Shown: positions 1-9,493, counted from the stretch's first letter. The stretch is 64,000 nt of DNA from Albidovulum sp. (GCA_020637635.1 JACKKB010000009.1:103495-167494); one strand, 5' to 3'. The notes: generated by a model not told the origin, from the sequence alone. Numbers and translations are program-made.

Positions 1-507
1 CCCATCGGCGGCTCGATCATCTGCGATGAAGTCTATGAAACCATTGCCAATTCCGGCGATGACTTCAACCATGGCTATACCTACTGCGGCCACCCTGTCG
101 CGGCGGCAGTGGCGCTTCGCAACCTCGAACTTATCGAGGAAGAGGGCGTGATCGACCATGTCCGCAACGTCGCCCACCCCTATCTGATGGAACGCTGGCA
201 GGCGCTGGCCGACCACCCGCTGGTGGGCGAGGCCAAGCTCGTGGGCCTCATGGGCTCCATCGCGCTCACCCCCGACAAGGCCAGCCGCGCCGCCTTCGCC
301 TCCGAAGCCGGCACCGTCGGCTATCGCTGCCGCGAGCGCTGCTTCGCCAACAACCTGGTGATGCGTCATGTGGGCGACCGCATGATCATCTCGCCGCCGC
401 TCGTCATCACCCCCTCCGAGATCGACGCGCTGATCGACCGCGCCACCAGGTCGCTTGACGAATGCCACGCGGGTCTGAAGGCGGACGGCCTGCTCAAGGC
501 GGCCTGA
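1..507 (+). CDS. Class III (PLP) aminotransferase, C-terminal part, 5' truncated by the window edge
   Basis: The reading frame is open from the first base to TGA at 505-507, so only about the last 168 residues are present. They contain the class III aminotransferase stretch HGYTYCGHPVAAAVA (codons about 24-38), which in this family follows the PLP-binding lysine; that lysine lies before the window or cannot be assigned here. The C-terminal segment with RxRCFANNLVMRHVGDRMI and ISPPLVIT is typical of putrescine/omega-amino acid:pyruvate aminotransferases. It overlaps the next gene (PuuB-like FAD oxidase) by one base in a TGATG arrangement, which implies translational coupling. The pair suggests transamination plus oxidation of putrescine or a related amine. 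The exact substrate is inferred from context and could be another omega-amino acid. Confidence 0.85.
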   Translation, partial: PIGGSIICDEVYETIANSGDDFNHGYTYCGHPVAAAVALRNLELIEEEGVIDHVRNVAHPYLMERWQALADHPLVGEAKLVGLMGSIALTPDKASRAAFASEAGTVGYRCRERCFANNLVMRHVGDRMIISPPLVITPSEIDALIDRATRSLDECHAGLKADGLLKAA

Positions 508-1814
508 TGGCGCGCATCGACGTTCTGACCGCGAATGACCGGGCCGGGGAATATCCCCGGTCCTGGTATGCCGCGAGCGCCACGCCGCTGGCGCCCTTCC
601 CGGCGGCCGAGGGCGACAGCAGCTGCGATGTCTGCATCGTCGGCGCCGGGTTTACCGGGCTCTCGGCGGCGCTGCATCTGGCAGAGCGCGGCTATGACGT
701 GATGCTTCTCGATGCCCACCGGGTCGGCTGGGGCGCCTCGGGGCGCAACGGCGGTCAGGTCGGCACCGGGCAGCGGCTCGATCAGGAGGCGCTCGAAGGG
801 CTGGTCGGGAAGGAACGGGCCCATGCGCTCTGGGACCTCGCCCAGGACGCGGTGGCGCTGACCCGCGCGCTTGCCGCCCGGCATGCGCCCGAGGCCGGCT
901 GGGGCGACGGCGTCATCCATGCCTGCCACCGCGCCCGCGACGTTGCCCATGCCCATGCCCATGCCGAGAAGATGGCGCGCGATTACGGCTATGACCGGAT
1001 CCGGCCGCTGGGACTCGAGGAGATGCGCCACCTCGTCGGCTCGCCCGCCTATCACGGCGGCGACATCGACATGGGCGGCGGCCACCTGCACCCGCTGCGC
1101 TACGCGCTCGGCCTGGCACGTGCCGCCGCCGCGAAGGGCGTCAGGATCCACGAACGGACGACCGTCCGCGCCCTTGCCGAGACCGATCCGGCGGTGGTGA
1201 CGACGGACCGCGCGCGCATCACCGCCCGTCACGTGATCCTTGCCTGCAACGGCTATCTCGGCCAGCTGAACCGCCGCACCGCCGGGCGCGTGATGCCGAT
1301 CAACAACTTCATCGTCGCGACCGAGCCGCTCTCCGACGCCGAGCGCGACGCGGTGGTGCGCGGCAATCACGCCGTCGCCGACAGCAAGTTCGTGATCAAC
1401 TATTTCCGCATGTCCGAGGACAATCGCCTGCTCTTCGGCGGCGGCGAAAGCTACGGCTACCGGTTCCCCGACATCGCGGCGCTGGTGCGCAAGCCGATGC
1501 TCGAGATCTTTCCCCAGCTGCAGGACAGGAAGATCACCCACGCCTGGGGCGGCACGCTTGCCATAACGCTGAACCGGATGCCACATTTCGAGCGCCTCGC
1601 CGGCAATATCCTGACCGCCTCGGGCTATTCCGGCCATGGCGTGGCGCTGGCCACACTTGGCGGCAAGCTCGCCGCCGATGCCATCGCCGGCCAGGCGGAG
1701 CGTTTCGACCTCATGGCCTCGGTGCCGACCCGGCCCTTCCCCGGCGGGGTGGCGTTGCGCTGGCCGCTTCTGGTGCTGGCCATGGTCTGGTTCTCGCTGC
1801 GCGACAGGCTCTGA
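507..1814 (+). CDS. FAD-dependent oxidoreductase, PuuB/gamma-glutamylputrescine oxidase-like
   Basis: The protein has 435 residues when started at the ATG that overlaps the upstream TGA. It carries a DAO-type Rossmann motif (VCIVGAGFTGLSAALHLAERG, about residues 42-62), then GWGASGRNGGQ, which is the usual FAD-contact region of PuuB-like oxidases. The C-terminal GYSGHGVALATLGGKL closes the FAD fold and a hydrophobic tail follows (about residues 418-432). Family members oxidise gamma-glutamylputrescine or related primary or secondary amines to aldehydes, giving H2O2 and NH3. An alternative in-frame start at 462 lies inside the upstream coding sequence and is less likely. One oddity is a short His-Ala run (AHAHAHA) encoded by a hexanucleotide repeat near 944-963. 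The substrate is inferred. Confidence 0.85.
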   Translation: MARIDVLTANDRAGEYPRSWYAASATPLAPFPAAEGDSSCDVCIVGAGFTGLSAALHLAERGYDVMLLDAHRVGWGASGRNGGQVGTGQRLDQEALEGLVGKERAHALWDLAQDAVALTRALAARHAPEAGWGDGVIHACHRARDVAHAHAHAEKMARDYGYDRIRPLGLEEMRHLVGSPAYHGGDIDMGGGHLHPLRYALGLARAAAAKGVRIHERTTVRALAETDPAVVTTDRARITARHVILACNGYLGQLNRRTAGRVMPINNFIVATEPLSDAERDAVVRGNHAVADSKFVINYFRMSEDNRLLFGGGESYGYRFPDIAALVRKPMLEIFPQLQDRKITHAWGGTLAITLNRMPHFERLAGNILTASGYSGHGVALATLGGKLAADAIAGQAERFDLMASVPTRPFPGGVALRWPLLVLAMVWFSLRDRL

Positions 1815-1831
1815 CAGCGGCGCGGCTGGCC

Positions 1832-1899
1832 CGTCAGAGCGGCGGGCCCGTCAGAGCGGCGGGCCCGTCAGAGCGGCGGGCGCATCAGAGCGCCGGGCC
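1832..1899. repeat. 17-bp tandem repeat, four units, between convergent genes
   Basis: The unit cgtcagagcggcgggcc begins at 1832, 1849 and 1866. A fourth, slightly degenerate unit (catcagagcgccgggcc) begins at 1883. The array lies just after the PuuB-like stop (1814) and runs over the stop codon and last codons of the convergent oxidase gene (ending at 1885). Each unit junction contains gggcccg or cgggccc, so the array can fold into GC-rich hairpins. It may act as a bidirectional transcription end, or it may simply be a slippage product. Confidence 0.85.
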
Positions 1900-3225
1900 C
1901 GGGGCGATGACACTGCCGTCGGAGAACCGCCCGAGCCGGAACCGCGCCAGATCGTGGCCCGGCGCCCTGCCCTCGACCAGATCGGCCATGACCCGGCCCG
2001 CCCCCGGGCCGATGCCGAATCCGTGCCCGGAGAATCCGGTCGCTATCCAGAGCCCCGGCAAGGCCGCGGCATGGTCGAGGACCGGCACCACGTCCGGCAT
2101 GGTGTCGATCATCCCGGCCCAGGCAAGGGCGACGGGCGGCAGGCCGATACCGGGAAAGGCGCGCGCGAACCGCTGCCTCAGTCGCTCCACCTCGGCGGCA
2201 TTGGGCCGCGGGTTGAGGACCCGCATCCGCTCGAACGGGCTTTCGGCCTCGGCGCTCCAGCGCCGCGGCGTGGTCCAGGCATCGGGATATCCGCGCGGCG
2301 CCGCCGGCAGGAACCGGGTGCCTGAGATGTCCTTGCGGATCTGCGGCAGGAAGGCGCGCAGGTTGCGAAACGCATCGCGCCCGATGAAGAACTCGTGGAA
2401 GTTGCCGGGCGCGAGCGTGTAGCCGCCATCGGCCCGTCGGCGGAAGGCGAGCGTGCCGTCGGCGGCCGCACCGGCGAAGACCTCCGGCAGGGGCGCTGTC
2501 GCCGCGACCGTCGCGCGCACAGAGAGCTGCGGCAGCGCCACCCCATGGGCGCGCGCGAAAAGCGCCGACCAGGCGCCGCCGGCCAGAACCACCCGGTCGG
2601 CCGCGATCCGCCCGGCCTCGGTCACCACGCCCGCGACCCGGCCGCCGGCGATGTCGAGCGCGCGCACCGCGCACTGCTCGACCAGCGTCGCCCCGCGCGC
2701 CGCCAGCTCCTCGGCGATCCGCGGCACCGCGACCCAGGGTTCGGCACGGTGGTCCGAGGCGGTCCAGAGCCCGCCCACCCAGCCGGTCTGCGCCGGCAGG
2801 AGATCGGCGATCTCGCGCGCGCCCAGGAGCCTCGTGTCGAGCCCGTGGGCGCGGGCATGAACCATCCAGGCCTCGTAGTCGGCCATGTCGCCGGGCCCGT
2901 CGGCGGCATAGAGCACCCCGGTCCGGCGGAGGCCGAGATCGGCGCCGGTTTCCTCGGCGAGCCGGCGCCATATCGCCTCGGCCTCGATCATGATCGGCAG
3001 TTCGGCCGGATCGCGCCCCTGCTTGCGCACCCAGCCCCAGTTGCGGCTCGACTGCTCGGCCGCGATGCGCCCCTTTTCGCACAGGACGACCCGGCACCCG
3101 CGCGCGGCCAGGAACCAGGCCGTCATGACCCCGGCAATGCCGCCGCCGATGATGACGACATCGGCCGCCGCGGGCGGCCGTGCGCCGAAGCGCGGCGCCG
3201 CGTGCAGACCAAGCGGGAAGGTCAT
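1885..3225 (-). CDS. FAD-dependent oxidoreductase of the DAO (glycine/D-amino acid oxidase) family
   Basis: The protein has 446 residues. The N-terminal Rossmann motif ADVVIIGGGIAGVMTAWFLA sits at about residues 20-39 and is followed by an E-K-G-R-I-AAEQSSRNWGW region that contacts FAD. The C-terminal ATGFSGHGFGIGPGAG completes the FAD fold. The family oxidises amino acids with secondary or tertiary amines, D-amino acids or opine-like compounds, usually in the cytoplasm or at the inner membrane. The gene overlaps the upstream M20 deacetylase by four bases (ATGA, 3222-3225), so the two proteins are probably made together. The neighbours suggest sequential deacylation and oxidation of an imported amino-acid derivative. 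The substrate cannot be read from the sequence. Confidence 0.85.
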   Translation of the reverse strand: MTFPLGLHAAPRFGARPPAAADVVIIGGGIAGVMTAWFLAARGCRVVLCEKGRIAAEQSSRNWGWVRKQGRDPAELPIMIEAEAIWRRLAEETGADLGLRRTGVLYAADGPGDMADYEAWMVHARAHGLDTRLLGAREIADLLPAQTGWVGGLWTASDHRAEPWVAVPRIAEELAARGATLVEQCAVRALDIAGGRVAGVVTEAGRIAADRVVLAGGAWSALFARAHGVALPQLSVRATVAATAPLPEVFAGAAADGTLAFRRRADGGYTLAPGNFHEFFIGRDAFRNLRAFLPQIRKDISGTRFLPAAPRGYPDAWTTPRRWSAEAESPFERMRVLNPRPNAAEVERLRQRFARAFPGIGLPPVALAWAGMIDTMPDVVPVLDHAAALPGLWIATGFSGHGFGIGPGAGRVMADLVEGRAPGHDLARFRLGRFSDGSVIAPGPAL

Positions 3226-4379
3226 CGCGCGAGATCGGCCACGAGCGCTTCGATGAAGCGCTGACCGGCCTCGAACTCGGAAACTTCGATGTATTCGTCG
3301 GCCTGATGCGCCTGGGCGATGTCGCCGGGCCCGCAGACCACGGTCGAATAGCCGCGGGTCTGGAACTGGCCGGCCTCGGTGCCGTAGCTGACAACATGGA
3401 CGGCGTTGTCGCCGGTGAGCCGCCGCGCCAGCGCCTCGGCCGCGCCGCCCTCCTCCGGCTGGAGCGCCGGCACCGCGAAATAGCGCTGCAGCGTGATTCC
3501 CGCCTCGGAATGCACCGCCCGCATCGCCTCTGCCAGCCGCGCCACCTCGGCTTCGTAGGCCGCGCCCCAGGCCGCCGGATCCTCGCCCGGCACGACCCGG
3601 AAGGTGAAGCCGAAGCGGCAGTCGCCGGCGGTGATGTTCTCGGCCGTGCCACCCGCGATCCGGCCGACATGAAGCGTCGTCCAGGGCGGATCGAAGGCGG
3701 CGGCCAGGGGCCCCGGGGTGCGCGCCGCATTCTCGGCGTTCTGCCGGTTGGCCCAGTCGATGAGCCGTGCACCCTCCATGATCGCGTTCACGCCGCGATG
3801 CATGATCGAGGAATGCACCTCGTATCCGCGCAGATGCGTGAGATAGCCGAGCCCGCCCTTGTGTCCGGTGACGACCTTCATCCGGCTCGGCTCGCCGACG
3901 ATGACCGCCGCCGCGGCGGAGGCACGCGCGACCATGTCCTCGATCATGCCGACACAGGCGACGCAGCCGACCTCCTCGTCATGCGAGAGCGCGATCTGCA
4001 GCGGCCGCTTCAGGCCGGCCTTCAGCGCCAGCGGCACCGCCCAGAGCGCCAGCGCGTCGAACCCCTTCATGTCGCAGGTGCCGCGCCCGTAGAGCCGCCC
4101 GTCGCTTTCGCGCACCGTCCAGGGATCGCCGGTCCAGTCCTGTCCGTCGACCGGCACCACATCGGTATGCCCGGACAACACGACGCCGCCGGCGACATCG
4201 GGGCCGATGCTGGCCCAGAGGCTGGCCTTCGTCCCGTCGGCATTCGGCACCCGGTGCGCCTTGACGCCATGGCTCGCCAGATAGGTCTCGACCCAGTCGA
4301 CGAGCGCGAGATTGCTGTCGCGGCTGACGGTCGGAAAGGCCACCAGACGATCGAGAATCTGTCGTGCGCTGAGATCCAT
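3222..4379 (-). CDS. argE: Acetylornithine deacetylase-like M20 metallohydrolase
   Basis: The protein has 385 residues from ATG at 4379; a longer open frame upstream has no family similarity. The metal-site motifs of M20 peptidases are in order: SGHTDVVPVDGQDW (H71), YGRGTCDMKGF (D103) and SHDEEVGC (E135/E136), with a late GTEAGQFQ segment. ArgE hydrolyses N2-acetylornithine to ornithine and acetate with Zn or Co in the cytoplasm. Here the gene is coupled to a FAD oxidase and divergent from a peptide-type ABC importer, not near arg genes. It may therefore act on another N-acyl amino acid or a dipeptide. Family assignment is secure; the exact substrate is less so. Confidence 0.85.
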   Translation of the reverse strand: MDLSARQILDRLVAFPTVSRDSNLALVDWVETYLASHGVKAHRVPNADGTKASLWASIGPDVAGGVVLSGHTDVVPVDGQDWTGDPWTVRESDGRLYGRGTCDMKGFDALALWAVPLALKAGLKRPLQIALSHDEEVGCVACVGMIEDMVARASAAAAVIVGEPSRMKVVTGHKGGLGYLTHLRGYEVHSSIMHRGVNAIMEGARLIDWANRQNAENAARTPGPLAAAFDPPWTTLHVGRIAGGTAENITAGDCRFGFTFRVVPGEDPAAWGAAYEAEVARLAEAMRAVHSEAGITLQRYFAVPALQPEEGGAAEALARRLTGDNAVHVVSYGTEAGQFQTRGYSTVVCGPGDIAQAHQADEYIEVSEFEAGQRFIEALVADLAR

Positions 4380-4510
4380 GCCGGGCCTTTCTTCCGTCTG
4401 GCCGCACCCTGCACCCGCCCCGACCCCGTCGTCAAGAAGCCCGCTCCGCCACCATCGGGCCCGGCAGACGGGGCCGGAAACGGGACTTCGCCGGGGTGCC
4501 AGATTGGGAG

Positions 4511-4538
4511 TTGCCGGGGTCGTGAAAATCGCTAACAC
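4511..4538 (+). promoter_or_regulatory. Possible promoter for the ABC importer operon
   Basis: TTGCCG at 4511-4516 and TAACAC at 4533-4538 are separated by 16 bases. They lie in the 219-bp divergent spacer between the ArgE-like gene and the first ATPase gene, about 60 bases before the start at 4599. The match to the sigma-70 consensus is partial, so this is a candidate only. Confidence 0.3.
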
Positions 4539-4598
4539 TCGCCACTGGAAACCGGCACCAGACCGGTCACTGCCAGAAAAGCGCAGGGGGAGCCGCGG

Positions 4599-5600
4599 AT
4601 GCCCGATGGGGCGATGCCTGTCCTGGATGTCCGGGACCTCAAGACTGTTTTCAGAACACGCGGTGGCGAGGTTCATGCCGTCAATTCCGTCAGCTTCGAC
4701 CTGAAGCCGGGCGAACTTCTGGGCGTGGTCGGCGAAAGCGGTTCGGGCAAATCGGTGACGATGATGTCGCTCGTCGGCCTGCTGCCTTCGCCGCCGGCCG
4801 ACGTCCGCGCCGGCGAGGTCCGCTTCGGCGGCGCCGATCTGCTGCAATGCACGCCCGACCATCTGCGCAGCGTCCGCGGCGCCGAGATCGGTTTCATCTT
4901 CCAGGACCCGATGACCTCGCTGAACCCGGTCTTCACCATCGGCGCCCAGATCATGGAGCCGCTGCGCAAGCACATGGGCCTGTCGAAATCCGCCGCGCGC
5001 GACCGCGCCCGCGAGCTCTTGGAACTTGTCGGCATCTCCGATGCCGGTCGCCGGCTCGGCGACTATCCCCACCAGTTCTCGGGCGGCATGCGCCAGCGGG
5101 TGATGATCGCCATCGCGCTGGCCTGCGACCCCAAGGTGCTGATCGCCGACGAACCGACGACGGCGCTCGACGTGACGATCCAGGCGCAGATCCTCGAACT
5201 TGTGCGCGACCTGCGCCAGAAGCTCGGCATGGCCATCGTCTGGATCACCCACGATCTCGGCGTCATCGCCGGCATCGCCGACCGGGTGATCGTCATGTAT
5301 GGCGGCCAGATCGTCGAACAGGCGGCGGTGAAGGATCTCTTCGCCCGTCCGCGCCATCCCTACACGCGGGCGCTGCTGAAGACCGTGCCGTCGGTGCGGG
5401 GCACGCGCGAGGCCAAGCTGAACGTGATCGAGGGCCAGCCGCCGATCCTCCTGAATGCGCCCGCCGCCTGTTCCTTCGCCGACCGCTGCCCGCATGTCTT
5501 CGACCGCTGCCGGCGCGAGAATCCGCTTCGCCGGAGCGTCGCGCCGGGCCATGACGTGGCCTGTTTCTGGTCGCCCGAAGACGGGGCCGCCCATGCTTGA
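4599..5600 (+). CDS. Oligopeptide/dipeptide ABC transporter ATP-binding protein (OppD/DppD type)
   Basis: The protein has 333 residues and is preceded by a purine-rich ribosome site (gcaggggg) 7-8 bases before ATG 4599. It shows Walker A GESGSGKS (residues 45-52), Q-loop [12 protein letters not shown], signature FSGGMRQR and Walker [13 protein letters not shown]. The C-terminal oligopeptide/dipeptide extension contains the Cys-rich segment [19 protein letters not shown], which in this subfamily can bind an Fe-S cluster. It powers import together with the next four genes. Its end overlaps the next ATPase gene by 8 bases, showing operon coupling. The transported solute is not determined. Confidence 0.93.
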   Translation: MPDGAMPVLDVRDLKTVFRTRGGEVHAVNSVSFDLKPGELLGVVGESGSGKSVTMMSLVGLLPSPPADVRAGEVRFGGADLLQCTPDHLRSVRGAEIGFIFQDPMTSLNPVFTIGAQIMEPLRKHMGLSKSAARDRARELLELVGISDAGRRLGDYPHQFSGGMRQRVMIAIALACDPKVLIADEPTTALDVTIQAQILELVRDLRQKLGMAIVWITHDLGVIAGIADRVIVMYGGQIVEQAAVKDLFARPRHPYTRALLKTVPSVRGTREAKLNVIEGQPPILLNAPAACSFADRCPHVFDRCRRENPLRRSVAPGHDVACFWSPEDGAAHA

Positions 5601-6657
5601 CGCCGCATCGGGGCCCGGTCGCCGCAAGCTTGTCGAGGTCGACGGGCTGAAGATGTATTTCCCCATCACCGCGGGCATCTTCCGCACCAGGGTCGGCGAC
5701 GTGAAGGCCGTCGACGATGTCACCTTCGACATCTACGAGGGCGAGACGCTCGGCCTCGTGGGAGAATCGGGCTGCGGCAAGTCGACCTGCGGCCGCGCGG
5801 TGCTGAGGCTCTACACGCCCACTGCCGGCTCGGTGCGCATCGATGGCCGCGAGATCGCCACGCTCGACCAGAAGGACCTGCGCGGCCTGCGCCCGACGAT
5901 GCAGATGGTCTTCCAGGACCCGCAGGCGAGCCTCAATCCCCGCATGACGGTCGCGGCGATCATCGGCGAGCCGCTGAGCGAGCACACCGATCTGACCCGC
6001 GCCGAAAAGCTTGCGCGGATCTACGAGCTCATGGATGCCGTCGGGCTCAACCGCAACTTCGCCAACCGCTATCCGCACGAATTCTCGGGTGGTCAGCGCC
6101 AGCGGATCGGCATCGCCCGGGCGCTCGCGCTCAACCCGAAGTTCATCGTCTGCGACGAACCGATCGCCGCGCTCGACGTCTCGATCCAGGCCCAGGTCGT
6201 CAACCTGCTCGAGGAACTGCAGGACCGGCTCGGGCTCACCTATCTCTTCATCAGCCACGATCTTTCCATGGTCCGCCACATCGCCGACCGCGTGGCGGTG
6301 ATGTATCTCGGCCGCATCGTCGAGCTGGCTCCGCGCGACGCGCTCTATCAACAGCCGCTGCATCCCTATACCCAGGCGCTTCTGTCGGCGGTGCCCGAAC
6401 CCGATCCCGAGGTCGAGACCGAACGCCGTCGGATCATCCTGACCGGCGACGTGCCCTCGCCCTCGAACCCGCCCATGGGGTGCAACTTCTGCACCCGCTG
6501 TCCGCGCGTGATGGACCTCTGCCGGCGCGAGAAACCGGCGTTCCGCGAACTGGCACCGGGCCACATGGCCGCGTGCCATCTCTACAACGATACCAACGAG
6601 ACCGTCGGACCCGCGACGGCGACCGAGGCAAGCCAGAGCATCCAACAAGGAGAATGA
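5593..6657 (+). CDS. Oligopeptide/dipeptide ABC transporter ATP-binding protein (OppF/DppF type)
   Basis: The protein has 354 residues from the ATG at 5593, which overlaps the upstream stop; an upstream in-frame start at 5455 lies within oppD and is rejected. It has Walker A GESGCGKS (57-64), [16 protein letters not shown], signature [15 protein letters not shown] and Walker [15 protein letters not shown]-terminal [19 protein letters not shown] segment matches the oligopeptide-subfamily extension. It is expected to form the heterodimeric ATPase with the preceding protein on the cytoplasmic face of the two permeases. The stop is one base before the start of the binding-protein gene. Confidence 0.93.
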   Translation: MLDAASGPGRRKLVEVDGLKMYFPITAGIFRTRVGDVKAVDDVTFDIYEGETLGLVGESGCGKSTCGRAVLRLYTPTAGSVRIDGREIATLDQKDLRGLRPTMQMVFQDPQASLNPRMTVAAIIGEPLSEHTDLTRAEKLARIYELMDAVGLNRNFANRYPHEFSGGQRQRIGIARALALNPKFIVCDEPIAALDVSIQAQVVNLLEELQDRLGLTYLFISHDLSMVRHIADRVAVMYLGRIVELAPRDALYQQPLHPYTQALLSAVPEPDPEVETERRRIILTGDVPSPSNPPMGCNFCTRCPRVMDLCRREKPAFRELAPGHMAACHLYNDTNETVGPATATEASQSIQQGE

Positions 6658-6658
6658 C

Positions 6659-8362
6659 ATGAGACTCAAGACAGCCCTGATGGGCGCCGCGGCAACGCTG
6701 GTCTTCGCGCCGGCAGCCTTTGCCGAACGCGGTGCGGACGGCCAGCTGAACCTCTTCTACTGGCAGGCGCCCTCGATCCTGAACCCCTACCTGTCCTCGG
6801 GCACCAAGGATCTCGAGGCCTCCTCGATGGTGATCGAGCCGCTCGCGCGCTACAATCCCGCGGGCGAGCTCGTTCCCTATATCGCGGCCGAGGTGCCGAC
6901 GGTGGCCAACGGCGGCATCGCCGAGGACCTGATGTCGATCACCTGGAAGCTCAAGCCCGATCTGAAATGGGCCGACGGCAGCGACGTGACCGCCGATGAC
7001 GTGGTCTTCACCGGCGAATACTGCATGAACCCCGACGGCGGCTGCGCCCAGCTCAGCCATTTCGAGCATGTCTCGAAGATCGAGGCGATCGACCCGTTGA
7101 CCGTGAAGGTCAGCTTCGACGCCGCGATGCCGAACCCCTACGGGCCCTTCGTCAGCTTCGAATCGCCGATCCTGCAGAAGGCCCAGTTCGCCAACTGCAC
7201 CGGCGCCAATGCCCCCACCTGCACCGAGGCCAACACGATGCCGGTCGGCACCGGGCCGTTCAAGGTCTCGGCCTTCAGCCCCAACGACAACGTCCAGCTC
7301 GTCGCCAACGACAACTTCCGCGAGGCCGACAAGCCGTCCTTCGCCTCGGTCAACATGAAGGGCGGCGGCGACGCGGCCTCGGCCGCGCGCGCGGTGTTCC
7401 AGACCGGCGAATACGACTATGCCTGGAACCTCCAGCTGGCACCGGACGTCCTTGCCGGCATGACCGGCGACGGCGCCAAGGGAAAGGTCGTGGTGGCCTT
7501 CGGCAGCCTTGTCGAGCGGCTCGAGATGAACATGACCGATCCCTCGCCGAACCTGCCCGAGGGCGAGCGCTCGACCGCCAAGCACCCGCACCCGATCCTG
7601 TCGGATCTGCGCGTGCGCCAGGCGCTGTCGATGGCGATCGACCGCAACCTGCTGGTCGAGGTCGGCTACGGCCAGGCCGGCAAGCCGACCTGCAACCTCG
7701 TGCCGGCGCCGGTGGCCTATGCCTCGGACAACACCGGCTGCCTGACGCAGGACGTCGAGGGCGCAAAGAAGCTGCTCGACGAGGCCGGCTGGGTTCCCGG
7801 TGCCGACGGCATCCGCGAGAAGGACGGCATGAAGCTCGCGATCACCTACCAGACCTCCACCAACGCCGTGCGCCAGGACTTCCAGGCGCTGATCAAGCAG
7901 TGGTGGGGCGAGATCGGTGTCGACACGACGTTGAAGAACATCGACGCCTCGGTCTTCTTCGGCGGCGATCCCGGTTCGCCGGACACGTTCCAGAAGTTCT
8001 ACGCGGACGTCGAGATGTACGCCAACAACTTCACCGGAACCGACCCGCAGACCTATCTGGCGCAATACACCTGCGCCAAGGCGCCGAAACCGGAGACCCA
8101 GTGGCAGGGCGAGAACATCAACCGCTACTGCGACGAGACCTATGACAAGCTCGTGGGCGAACTGGGCGGCACGGCCGATCCCGACAAGCGCGGCGCGCTC
8201 GCCAAGCAGCTGAACGACATGCTGACCAAGGACAGCATGACCATCGTTCCGCTGGTCTGGCGCGGCACGACCTCGGGCGTCGCGAACACCATCGTCGGCG
8301 AGGACATCAACCCCTGGGACAGCGAGCTCTGGAACATCGCCGACTGGAGCCGCGCGAAGTGA
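6659..8362 (+). CDS. ABC transporter extracellular solute-binding protein, family 5
   Basis: The protein has 567 residues from ATG 6659, with aaggag about 9 bases upstream. A Sec signal peptide is visible (MRLKTALMGAAATLVFAP, cleavage likely after AAFA at about residue 21). The mature part has family 5 features: NPYLSSGTKDLEASSMVIEPLARYN near the N-terminus, a WKLKPDLKWADGSDVTADDV block, and the LRVRQALSMAIDRNLLVE hinge segment. It is a periplasmic receptor for peptides or other bulky amines. A 123-bp gap with a strong hairpin separates it from the permease genes, so it may be produced in excess of them. The ligand is unknown. Confidence 0.92.
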   Translation: MRLKTALMGAAATLVFAPAAFAERGADGQLNLFYWQAPSILNPYLSSGTKDLEASSMVIEPLARYNPAGELVPYIAAEVPTVANGGIAEDLMSITWKLKPDLKWADGSDVTADDVVFTGEYCMNPDGGCAQLSHFEHVSKIEAIDPLTVKVSFDAAMPNPYGPFVSFESPILQKAQFANCTGANAPTCTEANTMPVGTGPFKVSAFSPNDNVQLVANDNFREADKPSFASVNMKGGGDAASAARAVFQTGEYDYAWNLQLAPDVLAGMTGDGAKGKVVVAFGSLVERLEMNMTDPSPNLPEGERSTAKHPHPILSDLRVRQALSMAIDRNLLVEVGYGQAGKPTCNLVPAPVAYASDNTGCLTQDVEGAKKLLDEAGWVPGADGIREKDGMKLAITYQTSTNAVRQDFQALIKQWWGEIGVDTTLKNIDASVFFGGDPGSPDTFQKFYADVEMYANNFTGTDPQTYLAQYTCAKAPKPETQWQGENINRYCDETYDKLVGELGGTADPDKRGALAKQLNDMLTKDSMTIVPLVWRGTTSGVANTIVGEDINPWDSELWNIADWSRAK

Positions 8363-8370
8363 TCTGAAGC

Positions 8371-8401
8371 GGCGGGCTCCGGACCGGTTCCGGGGCCCGC
8401 C
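8371..8401 (+). promoter_or_regulatory. Intercistronic stem-loop between binding-protein and permease genes
   Basis: Bases 8371-8383 pair with 8389-8401 in a 13-bp stem containing one G-U pair, with a five-base loop. No T-run follows, so it looks like an mRNA-stabilising or partially terminating hairpin rather than a full intrinsic terminator. Such elements commonly raise binding protein over permease levels. Confidence 0.6.
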
Positions 8402-8485
8402 ACCCAGCGTCCTTTCGCACCGCGCCGCAGCGGCGCGCGAAATGCGCCCCCCGCCCCGTTCGGGCCCAATGAACCGAGACGCTTG

Positions 8486-9493
8486 ATGCTCACCTACGCA
8501 CTGCGCCGACTGCTCATCGCGATCCCGACGCTTCTGTTCATCAGTCTCGTCATCTTCGCGCTTCTCGAACTCGCACCGGGCGATCCGCTTGCAAGCCAGC
8601 CGCTGACCATTCCGCCCGATGTGCGCGAGAAGATGCGCGCGGCGCTCGGCCTCGATCAGCCGGCGTGGTGGCGTTATCTGCTCTGGCTGAAGCAGTTTTT
8701 CTGGACCGAGCCCCTGCATGTGCTCGACGGTCTCCTGGGGACCTCGCTCAGCGATCCGACCCAGCGCATCATCTCCTGGCAGTTCCGTTCGCCGGCGATG
8801 GACGTGATCTGGGCGCGCCTGCCGCAGACGCTCTGGGTCGTCGGGCTGGCCTATATCGTGGGTGTGCTCATCGCCGTGCCGATCGGCATCGTCTCGGCCT
8901 ACCGCCAGTATTCCTGGTTCGACCAGATCGGCACCTTCGTCTCGATGATCGGCTTTTCGGTTCCGACCTTCTTCACCGGCGTCGTGCTCATCATCGTCTT
9001 CGCGGTGAATCTGCACTGGTTTCCCTCGGTCTACGACACCACGCTGAGGGTCACCGACGCGGCGAGCTTCTGGAAGCAGGTGAAGCAGATGGTGATGCCG
9101 GTCTTCGTGCTGGCGCTCTACAACGCCAGCCAGATCAGCCGCTTCATGCGCGCCTCGATGCTCGACAACCTCGGTCAGGACTACGTCCGCACCGCCCGCG
9201 CCAAGGGCATGAGCGAGAAGGTCGTGGTGCTGAAACACGTGCTGAGGAACTCCCTCATCCCGGTCGTGACCGTGATTGCGCTGGGGATCCCGACGATCTT
9301 CGGCGGCGCGATCATCACCGAGCAGGTCTTCAAGGTGAACGGGCTCGGCCAGCTGCTCATCACCGCGATCTATGCCAACGACCTGCCGATGGTGCAGACG
9401 CTGACCTTCATCTTCGCGATCCTCACGGTCGCCTTCAACCTCCTCGCCGATATCCTCTACGGCGTGCTCGACCCGAGGATCCGCTATGACTGA
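8486..9493 (+). CDS. ABC transporter permease (DppB/OppB type)
   Basis: The protein has 335 residues from ATG 8486; a TTG one codon earlier is an alternative. It opens with the hallmark YALRRLLIAIPTLLFISLVIF transmembrane segment and has about six membrane helices. The cytoplasmic EAA loop, RTARAKGMSEKVVVLKHVLRN, is the ATPase docking site. It closes with DILYGVLDPRIRYD, typical of this subfamily. It forms the translocation channel with the next protein, whose gene overlaps by 8 bases. It belongs to the importer operon that starts at 4599. Confidence 0.92.
   Translation: MLTYALRRLLIAIPTLLFISLVIFALLELAPGDPLASQPLTIPPDVREKMRAALGLDQPAWWRYLLWLKQFFWTEPLHVLDGLLGTSLSDPTQRIISWQFRSPAMDVIWARLPQTLWVVGLAYIVGVLIAVPIGIVSAYRQYSWFDQIGTFVSMIGFSVPTFFTGVVLIIVFAVNLHWFPSVYDTTLRVTDAASFWKQVKQMVMPVFVLALYNASQISRFMRASMLDNLGQDYVRTARAKGMSEKVVVLKHVLRNSLIPVVTVIALGIPTIFGGAIITEQVFKVNGLGQLLITAIYANDLPMVQTLTFIFAILTVAFNLLADILYGVLDPRIRYD

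Noticed and set aside
936..966. His-Ala hexanucleotide repeat in the PuuB-like gene as a metal-binding site
   Set aside because: Only three repeat units in a surface-type helix; a slippage product is simpler.
3222..5732. Long minus-strand open frame extending the ArgE-like protein by 450 residues
   Set aside because: The extension is antisense to the importer ATPase gene and has no family similarity; M20 homology begins at the ATG at 4379.
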